Source of the DNA: a virus
Virus record (IMG/VR): IMGVR_UViG_3300034073_004278
Location: 1-39,582 of that record
Length of the DNA stretch: 39,582 nucleotides
Direction: 5' to 3' (one strand)
Position 1 is the first letter of the stretch, and the number at the start of each line of letters is the position of its first letter. The notes beneath the pieces are model-generated. The model ran no database searches. It was given only the letters and a program-made list of their open reading frames with translations, and was not told where the DNA came from. Made by a program: the position numbers and the translations under genes. Below are positions 23,307 through 31,691 of the stretch, piece after piece.

Positions 23307-23720
23307 ATGCCCAACAAACTCAACGCCTACATCGATCTTGCCAAGCTCCAGGGAGCGCATCGGATGAAACTCAAGGGGAAAGGAGGAGAGATGAAGGACT
23401 GCATTGTGATTGTGCTGGAGCAGGCACGGGCAAAGCCTTCGGAAAGGAATCCGGAGCGCGTGAACCTGTCGCTGTCTCTGGTGCCGAATCGCGATGGCAA
23501 AGACGATTTTGGACAGACGCATTGGATCTGCGAGCCGACGACCAAGGATGAACGCGAAAGCGCCAACCCGCCGAAGTTTCCGATTTTGGGAAATGCGCGT
23601 GAGTTTGACGATGCATCCCAAGGCAAAGCGGCTGCGGCTCGCACGGCCACGCCAGCACGTGCAGCGGAGCAAGGCGACTCCATGACGGACGGCCTGGAAG
23701 ATGATGACATTCCATTTTGA
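23307..23720 (+). CDS. Protein with SSB-type acidic C-terminal tail
   Basis: A 137-aa protein. The last eight residues are LEDDDIPF, the acidic tip by which bacterial single-stranded-DNA-binding proteins recruit partners, preceded by an Ala-rich disordered linker from about residue 105. Residues 1-95 (KDCIVIVLEQARAK, VNLSLSLVPNRDGKDDFGQTHW) are strand-rich and could be a diverged OB fold, but the canonical SSB start is absent. It lies 30 bp after the helicase. Best reading: a phage SSB or SSB-mimic that binds host SSB partners. Confidence 0.65.
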   Translation: MPNKLNAYIDLAKLQGAHRMKLKGKGGEMKDCIVIVLEQARAKPSERNPERVNLSLSLVPNRDGKDDFGQTHWICEPTTKDERESANPPKFPILGNAREFDDASQGKAAAARTATPARAAEQGDSMTDGLEDDDIPF

Positions 23721-23724
23721 GCCC

Positions 23725-24132
23725 ATGCCGATGAAAACACCAACACCTTACGGGCATGCGCTTTGGGCGCATCTGCATGATGAGCATGGGCTCACGCTGA
23801 CAGCCGATGAGCTGCATCAAATCCTCGAGGCGGCGCGGCGGGTGATGTTCCCGGCCAAACTGTCCACACGGCTGCATATCGACCAGATCGGCGCGATGCT
23901 GGAGGAGGCGCTGGAGCAAGCTGCGCGCCGTAAGCAACGCGTGAAACGACGGCTGGCGGATCTGCGGGGAGATTTTGGTTCGACCCCCGTGCGCGGGCCA
24001 TGGAATCCCGGCCGTCCCGGCGTGAAGTGGCATTTGTGGCAGCAATCGCGCCTCAGGCATCGGGAGGCCACGCGGCGCGTCTTGGCGCTCATCTGGGCCA
24101 TCGACAACCTCACGCGCTGGCGGCATGAATGA
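23725..24132 (+). CDS. Basic helical hypothetical protein
   Basis: A 135-aa protein starting at ATG 23725 (ATG 23731 and ATG 23701 are alternatives). Helical, with an acidic first half (LTADELHQILEAARRVM, QIGAMLEEALEQAARRK) and a strongly basic second half with GPWNPGRPGVKWHLW. Probably nucleic-acid related because of charge and position. Unrecognised. Confidence 0.5.
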   Translation: MPMKTPTPYGHALWAHLHDEHGLTLTADELHQILEAARRVMFPAKLSTRLHIDQIGAMLEEALEQAARRKQRVKRRLADLRGDFGSTPVRGPWNPGRPGVKWHLWQQSRLRHREATRRVLALIWAIDNLTRWRHE

Positions 24133-24307
24133 CAGACAGCAAATCCAAGCCTTTGCCGATGATCTTGACCGTCTGGTGGATCGCTACCGTGACGAGTGGG
24201 AAATCAGCATGGCGGGCGTGATCGGAGCGCTGGAGTTCAAGCAGTTCACACTGATGCAGGAAGCCCAGCGCCAGGCCGAAGACGAGGAGGATACCACGAA
24301 TGAATGA
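24125..24307 (+). CDS. Small acidic protein before the terminase
   Basis: A 60-aa helical acidic protein (ALEFKQFTLMQEAQRQAEDEEDTTNE) overlapping both neighbours. An AGGAGG in its last codons (24285-24290) serves the terminase start. The slot directly before the large terminase is usual for a small terminase, but this is very short and has no HTH, so that role is only a possibility. Confidence 0.5.
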   Translation: MNDRQQIQAFADDLDRLVDRYRDEWEISMAGVIGALEFKQFTLMQEAQRQAEDEEDTTNE

Positions 24308-26423
24308 ACTCGAAAAACTGTTGACGCAGCATGGACTGCAGCGGGCTCTGGAGCTGCATCCGCGTGTGCCGGTGCTGGACGTGGCCACGGTGGAGCGCTG
24401 CTTGCAGCAGCGGGACGAGCAGGCCTGTCTGCTGCCCGCCGCGGCGGACGGGCTCTTGAAGCTGGCGCGTGAACGGCTGTGCGGCCTGTTGCTGGACGAG
24501 GCGTTTGTGGAGGCGGGCTGTGATCGTGCGTTGGAGCCGCATGCGCGGCTGGAGCTGCAACCCATCCCGCTGCTGTGGGGACTGGCGCAGCGGGGCGAGA
24601 TGGCGAGCGTGCTGAACTGGGCGCGGCAGCGGCATCAGGAGATCGAGCTTGAGGAACAGGACCGGTTTCGTTATGGATGGCGCGGCGATCCGCGAAAGTC
24701 GCGACAACTGGGAGGCGGTTGGAAACGCGCGATAGACGCGATCAACGCGGTGAAGAAAGTGAACCCACGCTACATTCCCAAGATCCTGTGCATGGGTGGG
24801 AATGGCTCGAGCAAATCGGAGTTCGGTGCGTGGTGGGCCATCAATCTGATGGTGGAAAAACCGGGCACACAAGTGGCGGTGCTTTGCCCCTCGCAGACGC
24901 AGGCGCGCAAGGTGCTGATGTCGCGCATGTTCGACAATCTGCCGAAGGAGTGGAGGCCGGCCGAGACAGGCAAGGTGAAAAGCGGCATAACGGGCAACAT
25001 CTCCTACACGCGCAAGATGGGGTTCACCGAGAACATGTTCATCCTGCCGAACGGTTCCCGCTGCACGTTCTACTTTTATCTCGAAGGAGATGTGGCTAGC
25101 ATCGAAGGTGACCAGCTCGACTTGGTGCTGGCGGATGAAGAGGTGCCGGTGGAATGGCTGGAGGCGGTGGAATACCGTCTCGCCCGCACCGGTGGCACCT
25201 TGATCGCCATGTTCACGCCGATCTCCGGCTACATCCCGGCGGTGCGCTGGTTCCGAGGCAAGGCGCGTCTGATCGAGGAAGCCCGGGCGCCGCTGTTGAA
25301 AACGCTCGTGACGATAGAGCGCAACGAGCGGGGCGAGTTGCAGGAGACGCGCAGCGAGGTGCCCGCTTGGTTTGATGGTCCGGCTGGAGCGCGCGAGGAG
25401 CCGGTGATGATGCCGCTGGCCGAATACGGCGATGATCCAACCAAGCGCATTGTTTATTTCTGGACGCAGGACTGCTGTTATCCCGCAGGCGGTTACGAAA
25501 CGCTGGTGGAGCTGATGAAGAACAAGCGTGCCGGATTGAACGAAGTCAAAACACGTGCGTATGGCTGGCCTGCCACCGTGCGCGATGCGCGCTTTCCGAT
25601 CCTCAGCGAGCGTGCGCATGCGATTCATCCCGATCGTGCGGCGGCGGGCGAGGTGCCTCAGGAATGCTCATGGTATCACTGCCTTGATCCGGCGAACGCA
25701 CGCAATCACGTGATGCAGTGGTATGCAAAGACGCGTGACGGGCGGGAGATCCTGGTGCGCGAGTGGCCGCAGCAGGACGATTACATTCCCGCAGTCGGCA
25801 TGCCGGGACCGTGGGCGGTGGATTCGAAGAAGGGCAAGGCGATGGATGGCGTGCCGGGACCGGCGCAGGAATCGTGGGGACTGACCACGGAGCAATACGT
25901 GGAGGAAATCAAACGCATCGAAATCGAGCTGGCGCGGGTGTATGAGAAGCGCACCGACGGCCAGCCAATCACCGTGACTCGGCGGATCATGGATTCGCGC
26001 GGAGGCGACACCGTGGTGCATGGACGCACCTACTTCACAGAGTTCGCCCGCTGCGGCATGCGCTTTACGGATGCCAGCGGCAAGGCGCTGAATGCGCGCA
26101 GTGACAATCCCGACGCAGTGGCCGGGGTGAGCCTCATCACCGATGCGCTGGGCTACGACACGCAGAAACCGCTGGGACCGTCCAATCGTCCGCGGCTGAT
26201 GATTGTTTATGCGCCAGCCAACATCGAAACGGGTGAAACTGTGCCGCATGGTTGCGCAAACTCATGGGATGCCTTGCAGAACTGGACCGGGGCCGATGGT
26301 CTGAAAGGGGCGCGCAAGGACTGGATCGATCTGTTCCATTACGCCCAACGCGCCGTAATGCGGTTCATTGACCATGCGGCCCGTGCAGCGGCGCACGTCT
26401 CCGGGCAATGGGGCGGGTATTGA
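24300..26423 (+). CDS. terL: Terminase large subunit
   Basis: A 707-aa protein, ATG 24300, nine bases after AGGAGG. It is the packaging motor ATPase and nuclease. Residues 1-135 are a Leu/Arg/Glu-rich helical extension without recognised family. The ATPase has Walker A GGNGSSKSE (about 165-174) and Walker B LDLVLADEE (about 274-282). The nuclease part contains YHCLDPAN near 460 and RRIMDSRGGDT near 560, with further acidic residues to 620. Total length exceeds many large terminases because of the N-terminal extension. It is followed by portal and head genes in the usual order. Confidence 0.85.
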   Translation: MNELEKLLTQHGLQRALELHPRVPVLDVATVERCLQQRDEQACLLPAAADGLLKLARERLCGLLLDEAFVEAGCDRALEPHARLELQPIPLLWGLAQRGEMASVLNWARQRHQEIELEEQDRFRYGWRGDPRKSRQLGGGWKRAIDAINAVKKVNPRYIPKILCMGGNGSSKSEFGAWWAINLMVEKPGTQVAVLCPSQTQARKVLMSRMFDNLPKEWRPAETGKVKSGITGNISYTRKMGFTENMFILPNGSRCTFYFYLEGDVASIEGDQLDLVLADEEVPVEWLEAVEYRLARTGGTLIAMFTPISGYIPAVRWFRGKARLIEEARAPLLKTLVTIERNERGELQETRSEVPAWFDGPAGAREEPVMMPLAEYGDDPTKRIVYFWTQDCCYPAGGYETLVELMKNKRAGLNEVKTRAYGWPATVRDARFPILSERAHAIHPDRAAAGEVPQECSWYHCLDPANARNHVMQWYAKTRDGREILVREWPQQDDYIPAVGMPGPWAVDSKKGKAMDGVPGPAQESWGLTTEQYVEEIKRIEIELARVYEKRTDGQPITVTRRIMDSRGGDTVVHGRTYFTEFARCGMRFTDASGKALNARSDNPDAVAGVSLITDALGYDTQKPLGPSNRPRLMIVYAPANIETGETVPHGCANSWDALQNWTGADGLKGARKDWIDLFHYAQRAVMRFIDHAARAAAHVSGQWGGY

Positions 26424-26449
26424 AACAAATACCACAACGACAACCAACA

Positions 26450-26803
26450 ATGATGAAACTCAAACGACGAATTCTTTTCCTCACGATGCACGGTGTGCGT
26501 CTGGCTTTGCGACTGTATGGCTGGCGCACGTGTGCGCGGACGGATGGCTTCAAGGCCGATCCGCAGCGGCCATTCTGGCGACTGGCAGGCGAAAAACTAA
26601 AAATCGCTCACGCCAAAGGCGTGCACATCGAGACGGCGGATTTTGCCGGGGCGGTGAATCTCGCGATTCAGGAGATCATGGCGCATGTTGCGACCAAGCA
26701 CGCGACAACCCATCTCACGGAGGCGGACATCCGTCCGCTGCTGCAGAAGATGCAGCAGGAAAAGATGTCCAGCGCCCGGAACAACGAAAAAACCAAAACA
26801 TGA
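26450..26803 (+). CDS. Small basic hypothetical protein
   Basis: A 117-aa protein at ATG 26450 (ATG 26453 next). It has a basic, hydrophobic N-terminus (KLKRRILFLTMHGVRLALRLYGW) and helical remainder. It is coupled by overlap with the following gene. Unrecognised; lies between terminase and portal. Confidence 0.5.
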   Translation: MMKLKRRILFLTMHGVRLALRLYGWRTCARTDGFKADPQRPFWRLAGEKLKIAHAKGVHIETADFAGAVNLAIQEIMAHVATKHATTHLTEADIRPLLQKMQQEKMSSARNNEKTKT

Positions 26804-27543
26804 AAACGAAACGAAGCCCACGAAAGCCGCCCACGGATGCGGATCTGGATCAAGCCCTCCGAGATTTGCAGGATTGGACCAAACGCGCCTCGATCAAAGC
26901 GGAAATCCCGAAAGCGGAAGAGCTCGACGATGTAACAGGTGATCTGGCTCGCCAGTTTGCCGGCCTGCTGCGGAGCCATGAAGCCAGCGGAATCATGCAA
27001 CAAATCGAACCGCTGCTGTCCATCTTGCGACGCGCGAAGTCGATTGCCGGAATGGAGGCCGCCAGCTTGGTGCAAAGCATCACTGCCGTGTTCTCCCAGG
27101 CGGTTCTTGATGCGCGAAGCGTGAGTGCCGACGCCAAACGCCACCGAGAATCACTTTCCAATTTCGCAGACCGTGAAATGGAGGAAATCAAAACAGCGAT
27201 CAATGCAGCGCGTGAAGAAATTGCAGCCGTGGTCAAGGATTTCAAACAACGGGCCGACGATCTCGAGAGCGCGCGGTGTGCCGCCCGTTCGATCAAGACG
27301 GTGCTGGGAGAAATGCGCGGTCACGCCAAGGAGCTGCGCAAGGTGATTCTCAGGCAGATTGAAAAACGCGAATACGAAGCCGCCTGCGAAAACCTGAAGG
27401 CCCTGTTTGCATTCTACGACGTGAATCTGAGTCGGCGCTTTGATGCACCGGGTGAGGTGATGTTTGGAAGTAATCTGGTCATCGACGCCGACGACAACAT
27501 CATACTCAACGGGGTGAAACTGGGCGTGCACGGCCAGATTTGA
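26800..27543 (+). CDS. Coiled-coil hypothetical protein in the head module
   Basis: A 247-aa protein with ATG 26800 overlapping the preceding stop. Residues about 60-210 are long helices with coiled-coil character (DREMEEIKTAINAAREEIAA, DFKQRADDLESARCAA, RKVILRQIEKREYEAACENL). The last 40 residues are strands (MFGSNLVIDADDNIILNGVKLG). Unknown function; possibly an assembly chaperone. Confidence 0.55.
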   Translation: MKTKRSPRKPPTDADLDQALRDLQDWTKRASIKAEIPKAEELDDVTGDLARQFAGLLRSHEASGIMQQIEPLLSILRRAKSIAGMEAASLVQSITAVFSQAVLDARSVSADAKRHRESLSNFADREMEEIKTAINAAREEIAAVVKDFKQRADDLESARCAARSIKTVLGEMRGHAKELRKVILRQIEKREYEAACENLKALFAFYDVNLSRRFDAPGEVMFGSNLVIDADDNIILNGVKLGVHGQI

Positions 27544-27615
27544 CAAAGCCCAAAACCCTGCCACCCTCGGGCTCGAAGGGAATGGTGAAGGGTGATCTCA
27601 CGAAAGGATCACACG

Positions 27616-29931
27616 ATGGCGCAAGGCCGACTGCCGGAACAGACCAACCCTGCCAAGCCGCTGGACGGCTGGAGCGTCAGTGACGTGATCGCGGAGATGC
27701 AGGCGGCAATGAACGATGCCGGCACGTTTCTCGCGGCGATGGACAAGGCGGAGAAAACGCGCCTCTGCGACCGGCCGGGCAAAAACGGCACGGGCCGCAA
27801 GGCGGACACGGCCAAGGAAAACGCCAAGCCCTGGCATGGCGCGGCGGATCATGACGTGTTCCTGACGCACTGGCTGATCAAGCTGCGCACAGCGATGCGC
27901 CTGGCCGCCTTGCGGCGTGGATCGTTCAGCGTGCGGGCGATGGAAGGCACCGATGCGCGCAAGGCGCAACTGCTGCGGCTGGTGATGCTTTACTACATGC
28001 AGGGCGCGATGGGGACCATGATCCCGGTGCACGGCTGTCGCGCGGGCGCGTGGAGTGATCGCTACGGGCACAGCCTGCTTTATGTCACCTGGAAGCGGGA
28101 ACGTGCCGTGGAAACGCGCACGGTGACCAAGGCGCAACTGGTGGAACTGGCGATGCAGTCGAACCTGCAGGAAGCTGGCGCGGCCGGGGCCTCGCCGGAA
28201 GCGATGCAAATCATCGCCCAGGTGAGCGAGGCGGATTTTGAGGCGCGGGTGATGAGCAAGAGTGAGGAAGGCGCCGTTGCGCAATTGCTGCTGCAATTGG
28301 ATCCGGGTCTGCGGCAACGCGGCGCGGAGGGCAGGAAGGAAGCCTTGCGCGTGGTGCGTGCCATGCGGGCAGGCGAGGACACAGTGACCTACGTCACCAG
28401 CATCACGCTGGCGGACCATCCGGTGTGGGAATCGCTCATTCCGTTCGTGGATGTGTTCTATCCCGCCGAGACCGTGTTTGAGGACAACCTCGACAGCGCG
28501 CGATGGATCGCACGGACCAAGTGGCTGAGTGTGCAGCAGATCCGCGAGCAGGCGGCGATTCACGGCTGGAATCAGCAGTGGGTGCTGCAAGTCATCACCA
28601 AACGCGGGCGGCAGCAGATCTTCAACACGAGGACGCGCGGCTGGGTCATGGGCGGCGCCGGAGTGGGATGGAGTGTCAACGGCGGCCGTGCCAATGGCGA
28701 AAGCGAGCGCAACCTGATCCAGATCCTCGAAGTGTGGGACCGCAGCACCACGCCGGATGGATTGCGCGGCACCTACCACACCGTGATGCATGCCGATGTG
28801 CCGGGCCTGGTGGCGAAACGCGAGCTGCTGCCGCATTGGAGTGGCAAGTATCCCTTCGTCCCTGTCACGCATGAGATGGATGAACGCATGCTGCTGGCGA
28901 ATCGCGGCGTGCCGCATTTCACGCAGACGCCGCAGCAGGCCATCGAGGCGCAATGGAACAGCCGCACCGACGCGGCCAGCCTGAGCACGGTGCCGCCGTG
29001 GACGGGGCCGCCCGAACTGCGCGGCACACGAATCCAGCCCGGCGGCTTCGTCGAAGCGTGGCGCACGGGCGAGGTGGAGGCGTTCAAGCTGCCGCCGCCG
29101 GACAACCGCAGTGTCGAAGTGGAGCGCACCATTCGCGGCTTTGTGAACCAGCTTTACGGCGTGCCAAGCAACGACGTGCCGGACAGTGTGAGCATGCTGA
29201 TGGGGCAGAGTGACATGGACTGGTTCCTGATGCCGATTTCGCAGGCGCTGCAACTCACGGCCAAGCTGGTGCAGCAGTTCATGCCGACGCTCACAGGCGC
29301 TCGCATCACCGGCACGGACATCGTGTTCAACGCCAGCCCGGATGAAGTGCGGGGCTCGTTTGACTTCCTGATGAAGTTCGACGTGCGGGCGCTGGATGTC
29401 GAGTGGACGAAGGAGCTGCTGACCTTTGTGAAAGATCTCCTGGTGCCATTGGCACGTCCGGGCCAGCTCAACACCAAGCCGCTGCTGGAGTTCGGGTTCA
29501 GTGTGCTCGATCCATCGCTGTCCGCCGAATCCATCATGCCGGATGACATGGCCGCACAGAACACGACCTCCAAGGGCAAGGGCATGATGGACAGCATCTT
29601 CTCCGGCGGTGATGGGAACGAACCCGCGCCGAACGGCGAGGACTATGCCGGAATCGCCAAGACGATGATGGATGAGTTCACGAAATCGCCTGCCCGCCAG
29701 CGCATGTTCCAGACGGTGCCGCAGTATCGCGCCGTGTTCCTGGCGCGGGTGCGGCAGTTGATCGACCTGGACAAGCAATACGGCGAGAATGCGCAGATCG
29801 GACGGCAGCAGGGCGCGAGTCCGTTGCAACCGCCGAGTGAGATCGAGCAATTCCTGGAGCAACTGGAAGCCGAGGCCGAGCAGGCCGACGCGATGATGCA
29901 ACAAATGCAGCCACAACCTCAATCCCCATGA
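27616..29931 (+). CDS. Portal protein
   Basis: A 771-aa protein from ATG 27616, with AAAGGA about 10 bases upstream; a start at 27592 is less likely. Portal proteins form the dodecameric DNA gate of the head. Supporting blocks are the membrane-of-head style region FLTHWLIKLRTAMRLAALRRG, VDVFYPAETVFEDNLDSARW (wing domain), and a long C-terminal helical clip/stem region (FNASPDEVRGSFDFLMKFDV...KELLTFVKDLL). The last 60 residues are a Gln/Glu-rich coiled tail. Position between terminase and scaffold/capsid genes fits. Confidence 0.8.
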   Translation: MAQGRLPEQTNPAKPLDGWSVSDVIAEMQAAMNDAGTFLAAMDKAEKTRLCDRPGKNGTGRKADTAKENAKPWHGAADHDVFLTHWLIKLRTAMRLAALRRGSFSVRAMEGTDARKAQLLRLVMLYYMQGAMGTMIPVHGCRAGAWSDRYGHSLLYVTWKRERAVETRTVTKAQLVELAMQSNLQEAGAAGASPEAMQIIAQVSEADFEARVMSKSEEGAVAQLLLQLDPGLRQRGAEGRKEALRVVRAMRAGEDTVTYVTSITLADHPVWESLIPFVDVFYPAETVFEDNLDSARWIARTKWLSVQQIREQAAIHGWNQQWVLQVITKRGRQQIFNTRTRGWVMGGAGVGWSVNGGRANGESERNLIQILEVWDRSTTPDGLRGTYHTVMHADVPGLVAKRELLPHWSGKYPFVPVTHEMDERMLLANRGVPHFTQTPQQAIEAQWNSRTDAASLSTVPPWTGPPELRGTRIQPGGFVEAWRTGEVEAFKLPPPDNRSVEVERTIRGFVNQLYGVPSNDVPDSVSMLMGQSDMDWFLMPISQALQLTAKLVQQFMPTLTGARITGTDIVFNASPDEVRGSFDFLMKFDVRALDVEWTKELLTFVKDLLVPLARPGQLNTKPLLEFGFSVLDPSLSAESIMPDDMAAQNTTSKGKGMMDSIFSGGDGNEPAPNGEDYAGIAKTMMDEFTKSPARQRMFQTVPQYRAVFLARVRQLIDLDKQYGENAQIGRQQGASPLQPPSEIEQFLEQLEAEAEQADAMMQQMQPQPQSP

Positions 29932-30236
29932 TCGAACCCGTCATCAATCCTCCGGTCATCTTGTTTCCCGCCCACGGCTGCGAAGGCCTGGGCATGATCA
30001 GTGAGAAGCAAGCTCAGAAACTGCTGGCGGAAAATCGCGACGCGATCCGCAGTCATTGGAACCATGCCGGTGTCAAAGCCATCGTCTCATTGATCGAGCA
30101 GCGCGGCTGCCGCCTGCAACGGGAAGCCATCAGCCCCGGCGCGGGAGCGCATCAGCAGGGCCAGGCCTTTGCCATGAACGAACTGATCACGGTGCTGCAT
30201 GGCATCCTGCTCAGCCAGGAATCTCCCGGCGGATAG
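29928..30236 (+). CDS. Small hypothetical protein after the portal
   Basis: A 102-aa protein, ATG overlapping the portal stop. It has a hydrophobic start (VINPPVILFPAHGCEGLGM) and a helical rest. It is followed by a strong terminator, so it ends a packaging transcript. Unrecognised. Confidence 0.55.
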   Translation: MIEPVINPPVILFPAHGCEGLGMISEKQAQKLLAENRDAIRSHWNHAGVKAIVSLIEQRGCRLQREAISPGAGAHQQGQAFAMNELITVLHGILLSQESPGG

Positions 30237-30273
30237 TCTGCCGCCATGCGCTGCTGTTGGTTGCGCGGGAGAG

Positions 30274-30306
30274 GCCCCATGAGTCGGCGGACTCATGGGG
30301 CTTTTT
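30274..30306 (+). terminator. Strong intrinsic terminator between packaging and capsid genes
   Basis: A 12-bp perfect stem GCCCCATGAGTC/GACTCATGGGGC with loop GGCG is followed by TTTTT. It separates the terminase-portal transcript from the capsid genes. The 100 bp that follow, up to 30408, hold no gene and may carry the late promoter; a 7-bp inverted repeat GGGGGAT...ATCCCCC lies at 30314-30350. Confidence 0.9.
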
Positions 30307-30407
30307 GGCGTTTGGGGGATCGTGTCCCATGCATGCCCGATGTATCCCCCTTCGAAACACGAATCTGGTTTTTGCGGGAAATGCGGCGTGGTGATGAACT
30401 AGCGTGC

Positions 30408-31625
30408 ATGAGCGCCGCCGCCGCCCCTGCCTCCATGACACCGCCCGCACAGACGGGCGCTGAGCCGCCATCCACGCCCACGTCGGCCCCTGCCGCCGTT
30501 GAACTGACGGCGAGACAGAAAGCCCGGCTGCAAAACATGCCCTCGGATGTGCGCAAGGTCATCGAGGAACGCAAGCTCGCCGCCGCTGAAACGACTCCGC
30601 CCGCCGTGGGAGAGCTGCCAGGGAAGCCGCCCGCTGCTCAAGAAAAGCCGCCTGCAGCGGCCGACGAAGGCGGCGAGGCTCTGCCAGCGGGCGCGATTGA
30701 TTTTGGCCCTGCCAGCCAGGGGAAGCCTGGCAGCGGCAGCGATGCGGAAATGCCCGAGGGTGATGTCGTGATCGAAGGCCTCAACCCTGAAGCGGCGAAG
30801 AAGCTGAAGGAGCTGAATCACAAAACGCAGACCTTCCGCAAGCGCACCCAGGAGGCGGAGAAAACCGCGAAAGAGGCCAGCGACAAGCTCACCGCCGCCG
30901 AGACACGGTTGCAACAACTGGAGGCGGAACTCGCGAGTCGCGGCACCGGCCGGTCCGGTGCCAACATGTTTGCCAAGGTCACCGCAGAGAAGGACCTGGC
31001 GCAGTGGGAAACGTATGCGAACTCCGGTTTGCGCAAACTGCAGCGCGCGATGCTCAACGGTGAAGAGGATCGCGAATTCACCTTCCCTGACGGCACGAAG
31101 CGTGACCTCGGGGCCGATGATCTCGATTATTTCACGACGATGCTCGATCACGTGGAAGAGCAGCGCGAGGCCCTCACCAAGGGCAAGGCCAGCAGCGAGA
31201 AAGCGGCGGATCTGATTGCCCGCATGTCCAAGGTGGAAGGCTTCGAGAAGCACCACAAGGCCGCGCAAGCGGCGGACTTCGATCACGACCGCCCGGCGCT
31301 GGCGGCGAAGCTGGCAATCGCCGAGCTGGCGCTCAGCGGCGACTACATCCTGGTGCCGCGCGGCACGAAGATTTCGGAGAAGGCATCCGCAGCGAAGAGT
31401 GCGGACACATCCCCGTCGGAGATGGCTCCACCATCCGGCTCGAAGACACCGAAAACTCCGCCTGCGGAGATCGCCAGCACCATGCCGGCGGCGACACGCG
31501 GGACGGACTGGGACGGCCTCCTGAGCGCGGCGAAAGCGCGCGCGGCGAAGGGGGACAGGTCAGCGGTGCTCGAAATGCTGTCCATCAAGCGCCAGCGGCG
31601 CTTGGAGCAGCAGCAGGCGGCATGA
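30408..31625 (+). CDS. Scaffold-position protein with coiled coil
   Basis: A 405-aa protein from ATG 30408, chosen because in-frame codons upstream would run through the terminator. The N-terminal 120 residues are Ala/Pro-rich. Residues about 125-185 form a strong coiled coil (LKELNHKTQTFRKRTQEAEK and on), followed by helices (EKDLAQWETYANSGLRKLQR). The C-terminus is basic (SIKRQRRLEQQQ). Length, composition and position directly before the capsid gene are typical of scaffolding proteins. No protease motif is seen. Confidence 0.6.
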   Translation: MSAAAAPASMTPPAQTGAEPPSTPTSAPAAVELTARQKARLQNMPSDVRKVIEERKLAAAETTPPAVGELPGKPPAAQEKPPAAADEGGEALPAGAIDFGPASQGKPGSGSDAEMPEGDVVIEGLNPEAAKKLKELNHKTQTFRKRTQEAEKTAKEASDKLTAAETRLQQLEAELASRGTGRSGANMFAKVTAEKDLAQWETYANSGLRKLQRAMLNGEEDREFTFPDGTKRDLGADDLDYFTTMLDHVEEQREALTKGKASSEKAADLIARMSKVEGFEKHHKAAQAADFDHDRPALAAKLAIAELALSGDYILVPRGTKISEKASAAKSADTSPSEMAPPSGSKTPKTPPAEIASTMPAATRGTDWDGLLSAAKARAAKGDRSAVLEMLSIKRQRRLEQQQAA

Positions 31626-31691
31626 CAGCCTTAACCCTGAATCCGAAAACCGGCCGCCTCAACAGGACGGCCACAACTCTCTTCTTTGCTC

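Noticed and set aside
22236-23726. 496-codon leftward frame opposite the helicase
   Set aside because: Covers a well-supported DnaB gene and has antisense composition.
27598-29922. 774-codon leftward frame opposite the portal gene
   Set aside because: Mirror of the portal codons with shadow composition and no recognisable motif.
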